Positions 36,759 through 45,509 of a stretch of DNA of 64,000 nt are shown one piece after another; the stretch's first letter is position 1; the number at the start of each line of letters is the position of its first letter. The DNA is from an uncultured Pirellulaceae bacterium. GTDB lineage: Bacteria > Planctomycetota > Planctomycetia > Pirellulales > Pirellulaceae. A program made the position numbers and the translations under genes. Below the pieces are notes generated by a model. It did no database searches and was not told the origin of the DNA. It worked only from the letters and a program-made list of their open reading frames with translations. The stretch is from the NCBI GenBank assembly GCA_938084685.1, contig CALKGE010000012.1, forward strand, positions 1 through 64,000, in the 5' to 3' direction.

Positions 36759-37949
36759 ATGAATCCGTATGAATGGACGACGCCGCCCCGTCGCTGGGAT
36801 CCGAAACTTTCGCCGCTGGTTGTCAAACTCCTCAAACATTGCAGTCGCGCCAAAGCTCGTAGCGAATGCAAGCTTGTCGAAGTGAAAATTGATAACGTAC
36901 ACGTCCTGCAGCAGGCCGTCGCTGCTAATCAGGGCGTGCTCATTACACCCAACCATTCGACCCACGCCGACCCGTATGCCATCAACGAAGTTTCCTATCT
37001 GGCAGACATGCCCATGTACTTCATGGCGACGTGGAACATTTTCGCTGCTCAGGGAAAAATCGGACAGTGGGTTCTGCAAAAACATGGTGTCTTCAGTGTG
37101 GACCGCGAGGGCACGGACCGCAAAGCAATGGAAATTGCTCGCGACATACTCATAAATAAAAAACATCCTCTGGTCATTTTTCCGGAAGGCGAAGTTTATC
37201 ACTGCAATGACCGAGTGACTCCGTTTCGTGAAGGTGCCGCCTCGCTGAGTCTATTAGCCGCGCATAAAAGCAAACGCCCCATCGTCGCGATTCCATGTGC
37301 CATGAAGTATCGCTACAGTAAAGATCCTACGCCAGAATTGCTGGAGCTAATGATCAAGCTCGAGCATTCCATCCACTGGTATTCCCGAAACGACATGTCT
37401 TTAACCGATCGCATCTTTCGACTCGGCGATGCAGTGATGGCGTTAAAGGAACTGGAATACCTGGGACAGGTGCAACAAACCCCGCTCGCAGAACGAACTC
37501 GGTACTTGACCGACACCATTCTTCGCAGGCACGAAGAAAAATATCAGGTAGCCAAAATCGGCAATACGATTCCGGAACGAGTCAAGGAACTGCGCCGAAG
37601 AACGATTGCCTTGGAGGAAGACCTGACGCCGGACAATACAGAACTGGCTGAGGAAATACGCAGAAATCTGGCTGAGTACATGCTGGTCGTACAGCTCTTT
37701 AGTTACCCCGGTAACTATATTTCAGAGGACCCAACTATCGAACGGATCGCCGAAACACTCGATAAACTGGAGGAAGACCTGCTGGGAGTCGAAAGTGCGA
37801 CACCCCGCGGCGAGCGGACGGCTCAGATTCGCTTTGGTGAACCTATCGCGATCGAGTCTGATCGGAAACGAGGAGCCTCGGAAGCGATTACTCACCAGCT
37901 GGAAGATGCTGTACAAAGCATGCTGGACGACATGAATAGCGAGGACTAA
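36759..37949 (+). CDS. 1-acylglycerol-3-phosphate acyltransferase-like protein (PlsC family)
   Basis: A 396-residue protein. The acyltransferase catalytic motif HX4D is HSTHAD at 66-71 ('TPNHSTHADPYAI') and the glycerol-phosphate-binding motif is FPEG at 141-144. An intermediate region 'VFSVDREGTDRKAMEIA' matches motif II. The family transfers acyl groups to lysophosphatidate in phospholipid synthesis. The protein is longer than typical PlsC (about 240 residues), with a helical C-terminal extension (about 250-396) of unknown role. No transmembrane segment is obvious, so it may be membrane-associated. The next gene starts immediately after its stop. Confidence 0.82.
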   Translation: MNPYEWTTPPRRWDPKLSPLVVKLLKHCSRAKARSECKLVEVKIDNVHVLQQAVAANQGVLITPNHSTHADPYAINEVSYLADMPMYFMATWNIFAAQGKIGQWVLQKHGVFSVDREGTDRKAMEIARDILINKKHPLVIFPEGEVYHCNDRVTPFREGAASLSLLAAHKSKRPIVAIPCAMKYRYSKDPTPELLELMIKLEHSIHWYSRNDMSLTDRIFRLGDAVMALKELEYLGQVQQTPLAERTRYLTDTILRRHEEKYQVAKIGNTIPERVKELRRRTIALEEDLTPDNTELAEEIRRNLAEYMLVVQLFSYPGNYISEDPTIERIAETLDKLEEDLLGVESATPRGERTAQIRFGEPIAIESDRKRGASEAITHQLEDAVQSMLDDMNSED

Positions 37950-39773
37950 ATGGAGAGAACTTATTCACTAGCAAGTTCACTGGCAAGGGCAGCCTGCCTG
38001 TTTTTGCTTCCGCTCCTGATGACGTCCGTCCAGGCTGCCGAACCTCCGGAACCTGAAGAGGATCTAACTTTGCGACGTCCTGTTGATTTGGCCCGTCACG
38101 CGCAATGGATTATCAGCGCCAACCACCTGGAAGGTTCCGTATCGGTCATCGACTCTGAGCGACATACCTTCCTGTCTGAAACGAAATTGGGAGGCCAACT
38201 CCGTAGTCTGGCCACCATGAAAAATCGAAATGTACTGCTGGTCGTAGATGAACAAAACCACAGACTCATACCCTGTAATATCGTTCAGGGGCATGTATCG
38301 TCCTGGAAACCGGTAACTACGGCGCATTCACCGATCCACGTCGTCATTGACCATACCGAACAACTCGCCAGCGTAAGTTGCCTGTGGGCTAGGCAGGTTC
38401 AATTATTCGACTTACAACCTACCGACGAAGCTGTTCACCCTGTTTTAGCAACAACCATCGACCTTCCATTCAATCCTGGTTTACAGTGGATTGCACCGGA
38501 CAACCAGCACTTGGTCGTAGCCGACCATCACGGTGGTCACCTGGCAGTGATCAACCTGCCTCTTCGCCGTCTGCAACGAATCTATCAATTGGGAATCCAC
38601 AACATCCGTGGCCTGACGCTCGGTCCCGACGGTGAGCACTTGATGCTGACCCATCAGTTACTCAACGATCTGGCAGCCACCGAACGTCAGCGCGTGTTTT
38701 GGGGTACCGTGCTGGAGAATCTGGTTCGTGCTATTCCTCTAAAGGATCTATTCCAAACCGATGAAGACGATGACCCCTCCGCCGTTGTGCGTATTGCCCA
38801 TTGGCTTCAATATCCACTTGGAGCACCAGGAAATGCGGCGGGAGACCCAGGCGAAATCCTGATCACAGGTGATCAAGAAGTCTATATCTGCTTTTCAGGT
38901 ACCAGTCAATTGGCACATGAACGGGACATGCTAAAGCAGTTACAGCGTCACCAGACAGGCCGCAGACCAACTGCCCTGGTAGTAAACGAGGATGAATCGA
39001 GAGTCTATATTGCCAATTACTTTGACGATTCGATCTCGGTCTTCGACCGACGCAAAAACCGTATTGTCGAAACGTTGTCGCTGGGAAAAATGAGGCCTCA
39101 AACTGCTGCCGACCAGGGACACGCTCTGTTTTTTGATTCCCGTCTGTCGCTCGATGGCTGGTACAGTTGTCACAGCTGTCACCCGGATGGCCATTCCAAT
39201 GGACTGCTCAATGAGAATATGAGCGACTTTCAGATTGACTCGCCCAAACGCATCCTCTCATTGCTAGGAACAGGTCAGTTTGCTCCCTGGGCCTGGATCG
39301 GCAATCGAACGGACCTCCGCAGCCAGGTGAACAAGTCAATTCATGTAACCATGCAAGGAGGACAAAGCCAGCTCGCCAGTGAAGCGACTGAAAAGGCACT
39401 CGTTGCTTACTTGCAAACACTGGCCCCTGCTCCAGCTTTGTCAGTAGCCAGAAAAGAATCTCAAACAGAAAGTGTCCTGCGGGGGCGTATCATTTTTCGA
39501 GAACGTCAATGCAGTGAATGTCATACGCCGCCTACCTATACTGCCGCTGGTAAATTTGATGTCGGTATCCATGATGAATACGGCCTGCAGGAATTCAATC
39601 CGCCGTCTTTATTAGGGGTAAGTCAGAGAAACCGCTTTTTCCATGACAATCGTGCTGTCAGTCTGGAAGAGGTTTTTTCAAAGTTTTTCCATCCCCATAC
39701 CGGCCAACCGAATGGCACCCCGCTGACACCCGGGCAGATTTCAGATTTAATCGCCTTTTTACGGACCTTATGA
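37950..39773 (+). CDS. Exported propeller plus di-heme cytochrome c peroxidase-like protein
   Basis: A 607-residue protein with a signal peptide (about 1-29, ending 'VQAAEP'). Residues 45-370 show YVTN-type propeller repeats ('ISANHLEGSVSVIDSERHTFLSETKLGGQLRSLA' and 'YIANYFDDSISVFDRRKNRIVETLSLG'). The C-terminal part resembles MauG/CcpA di-heme peroxidases, with heme motifs CHSCH (407-411) and CSECH (521-525). The residues around 'GHALFFDSRLSLDGWYSC' are the usual peroxidase N-terminal heme context. It may act in electron transfer or peroxide/quinone chemistry outside the cytoplasm. The start ATG abuts the stop of the PlsC-like gene. Confidence 0.78.
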   Translation: MERTYSLASSLARAACLFLLPLLMTSVQAAEPPEPEEDLTLRRPVDLARHAQWIISANHLEGSVSVIDSERHTFLSETKLGGQLRSLATMKNRNVLLVVDEQNHRLIPCNIVQGHVSSWKPVTTAHSPIHVVIDHTEQLASVSCLWARQVQLFDLQPTDEAVHPVLATTIDLPFNPGLQWIAPDNQHLVVADHHGGHLAVINLPLRRLQRIYQLGIHNIRGLTLGPDGEHLMLTHQLLNDLAATERQRVFWGTVLENLVRAIPLKDLFQTDEDDDPSAVVRIAHWLQYPLGAPGNAAGDPGEILITGDQEVYICFSGTSQLAHERDMLKQLQRHQTGRRPTALVVNEDESRVYIANYFDDSISVFDRRKNRIVETLSLGKMRPQTAADQGHALFFDSRLSLDGWYSCHSCHPDGHSNGLLNENMSDFQIDSPKRILSLLGTGQFAPWAWIGNRTDLRSQVNKSIHVTMQGGQSQLASEATEKALVAYLQTLAPAPALSVARKESQTESVLRGRIIFRERQCSECHTPPTYTAAGKFDVGIHDEYGLQEFNPPSLLGVSQRNRFFHDNRAVSLEEVFSKFFHPHTGQPNGTPLTPGQISDLIAFLRTL

Positions 39774-39812
39774 ACGACCTGTTTTCTGAAGATTTACGTA
39801 AGGGTTGCTATA

Positions 39813-39818
39813 TATAAT
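39813..39818 (+). promoter_or_regulatory. Candidate -10 box upstream of the kinase gene
   Basis: A perfect TATAAT (39813-39818) in an AT-rich run, 37 nt before the kinase ATG. The nearest -35-like hexamer (TTTACG, 39793-39798) is only 14 nt away, so the -35 element is uncertain. Confidence 0.35.
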
Positions 39819-39855
39819 GAAGTCATTGGATTTTTCCGAGTAATTGAGGGGCGGC

Positions 39856-41649
39856 ATGTCGACAGGCAATTCGCAATCACAAGAGCCAACTCTGGTCGGC
39901 CAGCGACTGGGAGATTATCAGATTCTTCGTCGACTCGGACGAGGTGGCATGAGCGTAGTCTATCTGGCTGAGCAACAGTCTCTCAAGCGTCGCGTTGCCT
40001 TTAAAGTACTTAAACCGGATCTGGCCAAAGACGAGGTCTACGTTAGGAGATTTCATAAAGAAGCTCAGGCAGCAGCTGCGCTGGTGCATGCCAATATCGT
40101 GCAGATCTATGAAGTGGGGGAAATCAGCAGCATACACTATATCGCTCAGGAATACGTACCCGGTCAGAATCTGGCCCAGTACATCCGCAGGAATGGTTCG
40201 GTTTCGGTACCACTTTCCATTGTCATTTTGAAACAGGTTGCCGCGGCACTTCATCGTGCCAGCACTCAGCGTATCACTCACAGGGACATCAAACCAGAAA
40301 ACATCATGCTGTCCACAACCGGTGAGGTCAAAGTGGCTGATTTTGGATTAGCCCGAGTCACCAGTAACGAACATCATACTGATACGACACAGGTCGGTAT
40401 CACCATGGGGACTCCGCTTTACATGAGTCCGGAGCAGGCGGAAGGACGCACAGTCGATCCTCGCAGTGATCTCTACTCACTCGGGGTAACCAGCTACCAC
40501 ATGCTGTCTGGGCGTCCTCCCTTCGAAGGTGACTCGGCACTCAGCCTGGCAGTGCAGCACCTGAAGCGTGCCCCACAGACGCTATCGGAAATAAAACAGG
40601 GAATTCCGGGCGAGCTTACCAAACTTGTAATGCAGATGCTGGAAAAGGATCCGGCCAACCGCATTCAAAAGGCGAGTGATCTGCAGAAGCAGTTGAAAGT
40701 AATCCCTGTCGAGATTGCCGAGGACATGTGGCCGGAAGACCTCGAGCATATTGATTGTGACGAGGTCTCGCTAGCTGATGCCCGTACCGAAGCGACCCAG
40801 CAATTAGATGCGTTAATGAAGGCACAAGGCAAGCAGCTCCTGCGAAAACACCCCAACTTCCTGTGGGTCACGGCAACCATCGTCATGTTCGCCTCAGGCG
40901 TACTATTCGGTAGCCTGCCTTATTCCGACGAAGTACTGGATACTCCCGAACAGGTTGTCAAAAACAGTGTCGTTGAGAAGCAGAGTTCGGTTGAAGCACA
41001 GTTTCAGTTTGCCACAACGGTCCAAACGGTTGAGGCCTACATGAATGTTGAAAAATACTATCCCGTGAAGGACGATCCTGCCAATTTCCATTGGGTTACA
41101 CTGAGCCACGAACGGCTGGCCGACTTGCATCTGGCAACTGAAAACTATCCGGCTGCCGAAGCATATTACATGGAACTTTATTATCTGGCACCAGAAGAAC
41201 GTCACTATCGAATCTATGGTATCGCCGGTCTGGCTAACGTATACCATCGCACCGAAAACGTTGTCAGGATGGCTGAATGTCTCATCGAATTGGGTCAAGT
41301 CCTACCACTGGTAAACACGGACACTCAGATAAAGATCCAGGAACGACTGGATCCAGAGTTACAGGATATTCTGGAACGATTTCAGGATGATGCTTCCCGG
41401 CAGTACGAAAATCTGAACGGCGACGGAGATTCACAGGCAGACGATCAGTCACCGCTCACATCCCTTTTGACCCGTCAGCTTTCTGAGTTCTCCAAATCGT
41501 TTTCAAAGCTGCCAAATCTCAAAGATACAGGCACCAACTTCCAGAATGAATTACTGCGACATTTAGAGCAGCTTCAACAACTCATTGAAGAGCAGAAGGA
41601 AAACGATGCCGAACAAACGCCTCCTGCCGAACCAGAAGATCCGTCTTAA
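39856..41649 (+). CDS. Transmembrane Ser/Thr protein kinase (Hanks type)
   Basis: A 597-residue kinase from the ATG at 39856, preceded by GAGGGGCGGC; a TTG four codons upstream is rejected. Kinase domain about 21-285: glycine loop 'LGRGGMSVV' (28-36), Lys50 in VAFK, Glu69, catalytic HRDIKPEN (Asp144), DFG (Asp162) and 'GTPLYMSPEQ'. A juxtamembrane helix leads to a transmembrane segment at 334-354. The extracytoplasmic C-terminus contains tetratricopeptide-like helices ('ADLHLATENYPAAEAYYMELYYLAP' near 420-450) and an acidic, Gln-rich end. It probably senses an outside signal; the target is unknown. Confidence 0.9.
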   Translation: MSTGNSQSQEPTLVGQRLGDYQILRRLGRGGMSVVYLAEQQSLKRRVAFKVLKPDLAKDEVYVRRFHKEAQAAAALVHANIVQIYEVGEISSIHYIAQEYVPGQNLAQYIRRNGSVSVPLSIVILKQVAAALHRASTQRITHRDIKPENIMLSTTGEVKVADFGLARVTSNEHHTDTTQVGITMGTPLYMSPEQAEGRTVDPRSDLYSLGVTSYHMLSGRPPFEGDSALSLAVQHLKRAPQTLSEIKQGIPGELTKLVMQMLEKDPANRIQKASDLQKQLKVIPVEIAEDMWPEDLEHIDCDEVSLADARTEATQQLDALMKAQGKQLLRKHPNFLWVTATIVMFASGVLFGSLPYSDEVLDTPEQVVKNSVVEKQSSVEAQFQFATTVQTVEAYMNVEKYYPVKDDPANFHWVTLSHERLADLHLATENYPAAEAYYMELYYLAPEERHYRIYGIAGLANVYHRTENVVRMAECLIELGQVLPLVNTDTQIKIQERLDPELQDILERFQDDASRQYENLNGDGDSQADDQSPLTSLLTRQLSEFSKSFSKLPNLKDTGTNFQNELLRHLEQLQQLIEEQKENDAEQTPPAEPEDPS

Positions 41650-41658
41650 GATCGTTTG

Positions 41659-42528
41659 TTAACTCGACTCAGGAATGTCGATCTGCAGGAGCTGGTTCAG
41701 GCTTCCCGATTGGAAACCACTCAGATCCAACGTCACAAACTGGAATCCAAGTTTTTGGAAGTGTTGTTCGAGCGGGATGCGGGTTTCCGGGTCGGACAGT
41801 ACCGCGATGAACTTGAGCGGCACCTCGATGCGGGCCAGATCTCCACGGTGGTACCGTACTCGAACCGGAACAATACTCTGCTCTTTCAGATACTGTTCAG
41901 CTTTGTCAATCATCCGCAAACGCTCGGGCGTTACCTGTTCGCCATAAGCAACTCGACTGGAAAGACAGGGGCCGGCTGGCTTATCCCACACAGGCAGTTC
42001 CCAGTGCTTGGCAATGGCCCGAACCGACGCCTTACCAACCTGGCATTCAGCCAGCGGAGATCGAACGTTGTTTTCCGAGGCTGCAATAAGTCCGGGGCGA
42101 TAATCGCTCAGGTCATCAGCATTCGTTCCGTTGAGCAAAACCCGATTTTTCAGCAATGGCACCTGCAGCTCAATCTGGTTGTCCATTTGTCTGTACAGTT
42201 CTGACTTACAGTGGTAGCAGCGATCACCCTGGTTCTGCAGGTACTCCGGATTGGAAAATTCGTCGGTTTGCAGCACCTGGTGTGAAATGCCGATCAGCTG
42301 GGCGAGTTGCTGAGCCTGCTGCAGTTCACCTGTGGGCAAACTTGGGCTTTCTGCGGTCACGGCAGTCGCTTGATCGCCCAAAGCCAAACGGGCTGCTTTG
42401 GCAACAACTGCGCTATCAACACCTGCAGACAAGGCAACGACGCACGAATCAAACTGCGATATAAACGAAACAACACTCTCAATTTGATTGAGAGTGTTTT
42501 GTTCGTCATCGGCTACGTCGATGTCCAT
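41659..42528 (-). CDS. larE: ATP-dependent sacrificial sulfur transferase LarE
   Basis: A 289-residue protein. PP-loop SAGVDS at 34-39 (the usual SGGVDS with one change), CYHCK at 104-108, 'NGTNADDLSDYRPG' at 133-146, 'RSPLAE' at 156-161, and the sacrificial Cys188 in 'PAGPCLSSRVAYGE'. The family converts the cysteine of its own chain to dehydroalanine while giving sulfur to the pincer nickel cofactor precursor of lactate racemase. The ATG at 42528 gives the conserved N-terminus; 33 upstream codons are open but unlikely. No larB or larC lies next to it, so its partner genes must be elsewhere, or it serves another acceptor. Confidence 0.9.
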   Translation of the reverse strand: MDIDVADDEQNTLNQIESVVSFISQFDSCVVALSAGVDSAVVAKAARLALGDQATAVTAESPSLPTGELQQAQQLAQLIGISHQVLQTDEFSNPEYLQNQGDRCYHCKSELYRQMDNQIELQVPLLKNRVLLNGTNADDLSDYRPGLIAASENNVRSPLAECQVGKASVRAIAKHWELPVWDKPAGPCLSSRVAYGEQVTPERLRMIDKAEQYLKEQSIVPVRVRYHRGDLARIEVPLKFIAVLSDPETRIPLEQHFQKLGFQFVTLDLSGFQSGSLNQLLQIDIPESS

Positions 42529-42849
42529 CGAAAAAAATGCCTCCGCCGCAATGCCGTGGTAGAGAGTTTTGTGAGAGCCCGTGTAACCATTAAGGTGGGA
42601 ACCTGGACAGCGGGACGAGTGATCCACAAGAATCGGTTGTCAAGCAACCAAGACATGGCATGACCCGTGGCCGCAGCCAAAAATCAGCTCCCAACGGACC
42701 TCTTATCGGCTCCCCAAAAAATCTGCACATACACACAAACATGGAAGAGGCTACTAGCAATCTAGCACTCCCGACGGCCGCGTGCAATTACTGCAGCAGA
42801 ATCTGGGAGCTCCGAACCAGCTGTCCGGAACATCCGCAGGACCTGAAGA
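42529..42849. other. Intergenic gap, no gene recognised
   Basis: About 320 bases between larE and the upstream DUF4912 gene, both on the minus strand. A short hairpin GGTTG-TCAAG-CAACC lies near 42636-42650. Open frames exist on both strands, but none has a ribosome site or a family-like sequence. Confidence 0.35.
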
Positions 42850-44004
42850 CTACATTTCGTCTTCTTTGGTTACAGGTTCCATCACTTTGGTGTTACGTTC
42901 GATCGCAACCACAATCGTCTTTTGACGACGTCCATCGGCTGTTGTGGACACGCAGGGAAGGACCATGCGGCGATCGGGCAGATCCATACGGACGGTAAAG
43001 CTACCGTCAGAACCAAGTTTGACTGGTTCACCGGAAATCACCACCGATGACGTGGGATCCGCGTTCCCAAAGACGATGAGCTCAGCATCCACATCAAACT
43101 GAAACGAATCCTGACCATCATTCGGAGATTTAAACCCAAAGCGGGATACCACCGATTCGCCCATGGAACGATTGAGGCGGGTTTCGAACAGTTCTTTCAG
43201 ATCACTACTGCCAGCTTCACCCTGTCGTCCACCACTTTGAACATAGATACGTTCGTAGTTATCTGCGATATCCTCCCAATGAGAATCGATCGATTCGCTC
43301 GAGCCGGGAACGAGAGTGGTCACGATATTGCTTCGGCAGAGTGCATGGAATTCTCCATTAGCTGCCAGGTATCCCAATTCCACTCGGTATCGCCCTGGCG
43401 GGTTCGAGACATTGATATACCAGGTTGTTACACCACCATGAACTTCAACATCACGGACAATTCGAGCGCTGTTGGTTGTTTTTGTCGCATCTTCCACTTC
43501 GTAAAGACGAATAACAGGACGCGCGGTATGCCAATGTTCCATCATTGCTGCCTGAGCTCGCACAACGCTTTTGCGTTTGATTTCCCAGCAGGCTTGAAGC
43601 CAGAAAGAATCTCGGACTAAGACAGTAATTTTGTCGCGATGAATGGCTCGGCCGTTGGAAGAGCCAAAATTACTTCCCAGTGACAGATCTTTGAATTCCT
43701 GCTTCTCAGCGTCGCTCATATCAAGCTTGACGAGGTTGGTTTTCAGTTGAACCTCGGGCATCATCGGTTTTTTACGCGAGCGAGTTGTACGTCTAGGTTT
43801 GGAAGTTACCGACGAGCGGGAAACTTCTTTTTTCTTTTTCGCACGAGTCTTGGCAGCTTTGATAGCTCGCAATTTATTGGAAAGAGCTTTGATCAGCTCG
43901 TCCTTACGCATCGAAGCGTATCCTGGAATTCCAAGATCACGAGCACGTTGACCAAGTTCTTTTACGGTCTGAGATTTCAAATCAACTTTGGAAATCAAAG
44001 CCAT
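42850..44004 (-). CDS. DUF4912 protein with Rho-N-like / SAP-type N-terminus
   Basis: A 384-residue protein. Residues 1-45 resemble a Rho N-terminal/SAP helix-extended-loop domain ('LGQRARDLGIPGYASMRKDELIKAL'). A lysine/arginine-rich tail follows to about residue 80, suggesting nucleic-acid contact. Residues about 125-225 match DUF4912 ('RDSFWLQACWEI' and 'VSNPPGRYRVELGYLAANGEFHAL'). The rest is beta-rich and unassigned. Its ATG is preceded by AGGAGA with very short spacing. The role is not known; the basic head suggests a regulatory or RNA/DNA-binding function. Confidence 0.78.
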   Translation of the reverse strand: MALISKVDLKSQTVKELGQRARDLGIPGYASMRKDELIKALSNKLRAIKAAKTRAKKKKEVSRSSVTSKPRRTTRSRKKPMMPEVQLKTNLVKLDMSDAEKQEFKDLSLGSNFGSSNGRAIHRDKITVLVRDSFWLQACWEIKRKSVVRAQAAMMEHWHTARPVIRLYEVEDATKTTNSARIVRDVEVHGGVTTWYINVSNPPGRYRVELGYLAANGEFHALCRSNIVTTLVPGSSESIDSHWEDIADNYERIYVQSGGRQGEAGSSDLKELFETRLNRSMGESVVSRFGFKSPNDGQDSFQFDVDAELIVFGNADPTSSVVISGEPVKLGSDGSFTVRMDLPDRRMVLPCVSTTADGRRQKTIVVAIERNTKVMEPVTKEDEM

Positions 44005-44241
44005 TCTCCTTTCGGGTTGTTTACTAAATCCGGCTTCTTCTGAATCACACTACGCATTCACAGCACCGGAGGCGGGCAGGTACCAGCTGACTGGCAGCCT
44101 GTGTCACAGGTGGGATGGAGCAATCAACGGGCCTACGTCCGAATAACTACTCGTGCCTTTTTAGGAGCCGCTCATCTTTGGCCGATTGAATCTTCCCTGA
44201 AGCATTTACGTTAGCTGCGGGTACTCAATGCCAACCACGGC

Positions 44242-44310
44242 TACTTGTTCGTCTCGACACAGCGGCAGAGCCAAGTTTTGACTGGCCAGACCGCTTGTCA
44301 CTAACAAGTA
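44242..44310. other. Long imperfect hairpin, possible structured RNA
   Basis: Nested pairing: outer 8-bp stem TACTTGTT (44242-44249) with AACAAGTA (44303-44310); middle stem GACA-C-AGCGG (44256-44265) with CCGCTTGTC (44291-44299), nine base pairs with one bulge; inner GCCA/TGGC (44270-44273 with 44283-44286). The strand of a transcript is undecided. It may be a small RNA, a terminator-like element, or a regulatory leader. Confidence 0.35.
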
Positions 44311-44563
44311 ATACTGACTCTAGTTAAAGAACTCAAAGATGACAACCTGCACACCCCCCGTCATAGGTATTCAGAATGCTCGGTTATCTGTGCAACGGGA
44401 AGAAAATTTATCTCGTGAGCCTGTAGTGTGGGGTCGGACCTGGAGCGGATTATTAATTGACCGGAATTGGGACGTCATAAGGACAAGCAAATGACATTAC
44501 AGATCCCATCCAAAAACACCGCTACAAACCATAAAAAACATGTATATCTCGGGGGTTGGTTAG

Positions 44564-44592
44564 TTGACCATACGCTATTGTCAGTATAAATT
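44564..44592 (+). promoter_or_regulatory. Candidate promoter of the atp operon
   Basis: TTGACC (44564-44569) is followed by an AT-rich -10 region, TATAAATT at 44585-44592. Depending on which hexamer is taken, the spacer is 15 to 17 nt. The element is about 165 nt before the first operon gene. Confidence 0.45.
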
Positions 44593-44757
44593 AATCGGCT
44601 TCAAGTGATGTTGAATTCGGTAAACCAGTGAAGCTGTAGCACTTTGTAACAGTATCCGGATACTGTGGATTAGTAGCACTGCTGTCGCAAGTTATCGGGT
44701 GAATCCTGTTGTTGTATGATGATAGGGTACCACCACCTTCCATCAGGGTTGAAAACG

Positions 44758-45024
44758 ATGGTCGAACTCCCTCACTTTGAAAAGCCGGAATATCCGAAAC
44801 GTCCGAAGCGTTCCTCGTTGTCGGAAGCTTACGATGTTATGTCGCGTATTTTGACATGTGTCCTGGTGATGATCGCTCCTGGTATTGGAGGGGCCTACCT
44901 GGACAGTTATTACGGGACCTCGTTTATGATGGTGATAGGCTGGATTATTGGCCCTCCCCTTGGGTTCTGGCAACTGTTGAAGGTTGCTAATTCAGTCTCG
45001 CAGGAAAACTCCGAAGATCCGTAG
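44758..45024 (+). CDS. AtpZ/AtpI-like small membrane protein of the ATP synthase operon
   Basis: An 88-residue protein with two transmembrane helices (about residues 27-47 and 53-71). It has 'MIAPGIGGAYLDSYYGTSFMMVIGWIIGPPLGF' features across the loop, in the style of AtpZ (PF09527). It lacks the glycine-rich helix and the membrane carboxylate of subunit c, so it is not atpE. The start is taken at the ATG at 44758 rather than at a possible upstream GTG/ATG. In the family, AtpZ with AtpI may help assemble the c-ring or transport magnesium/calcium. It begins the operon, 2 nt before the next gene. Confidence 0.72.
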   Translation: MVELPHFEKPEYPKRPKRSSLSEAYDVMSRILTCVLVMIAPGIGGAYLDSYYGTSFMMVIGWIIGPPLGFWQLLKVANSVSQENSEDP

Positions 45025-45026
45025 AG

Positions 45027-45509
45027 TTGAAGGAACTCGATAACTTGAGCGAGGACAAATCGGGGGAATCGTCGGAGGCAACGGCAAGCGAACTGCCACC
45101 GGTCAGGTTTCACTGGAAACCACTGGTGGTAATTACAGTCGTTCTTGCGACGGCATATACTGCACTAGCGTGGTACGGAAACCGTGGATTTACTGACTTG
45201 GAATTGAAAGCTGCAGGGATCGCAGTTTTTCTTTGTTGGTTAGGTTCTGTTCTGGGCTTGATACCGCCTATGTTTCTCCGGGGTCCGGAGCAAGGCATAG
45301 TCGGTGTACTGGCAGGGATGTTTTTCCGGATGTTTGTTCCGCTTGGTGGGGCCTTTGCGTTTCATCGGTTGGACGAGCAGATGCGAGATGCACACATACT
45401 GTATTTCATGTTAGGATTTTTCCTTCTGGCATTAATCGTGGACACCATACTGGCTGTGAAATTGGTTAAGGCTCAGTTCAGTACCCAGAATACAAAGACA
45501 GACAACTAA
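45027..45509 (+). CDS. atpI: ATP synthase operon membrane protein, AtpI-like
   Basis: A 160-residue protein with a polar N-terminus (1-28) and four hydrophobic helices (about 31-49, 62-83, 91-110 and 122-145). Position and hydropathy match AtpI, the ATP synthase assembly factor. The start appears to be TTG at 45027 (TTGAAGGAA), two bases after the previous stop; no ATG is available in the right place. The stop is immediately followed by the atpB ATG. Confidence 0.68.
   Translation: MKELDNLSEDKSGESSEATASELPPVRFHWKPLVVITVVLATAYTALAWYGNRGFTDLELKAAGIAVFLCWLGSVLGLIPPMFLRGPEQGIVGVLAGMFFRMFVPLGGAFAFHRLDEQMRDAHILYFMLGFFLLALIVDTILAVKLVKAQFSTQNTKTDN

Larger units (their letters stand above)
44005..44757. 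other. 750-base intergenic region upstream of the atp operon
   Basis: No open frame of useful length. It contains the structured hairpin 44242-44310 and a promoter-like element 44564-44592 (separate entries). I searched it by eye for tRNA, RNase P, tmRNA, SRP and common riboswitch signatures and found none. It is the longest non-coding stretch of the window and probably holds the long leader of the ATP synthase operon. Confidence 0.5.

Noticed and set aside
44005..44757. A riboswitch, tmRNA, RNase P or SRP RNA upstream of the atp operon
   Set aside because: I could find none of the conserved core sequences of these RNAs on either strand. Only the generic hairpin at 44242-44310 remains.
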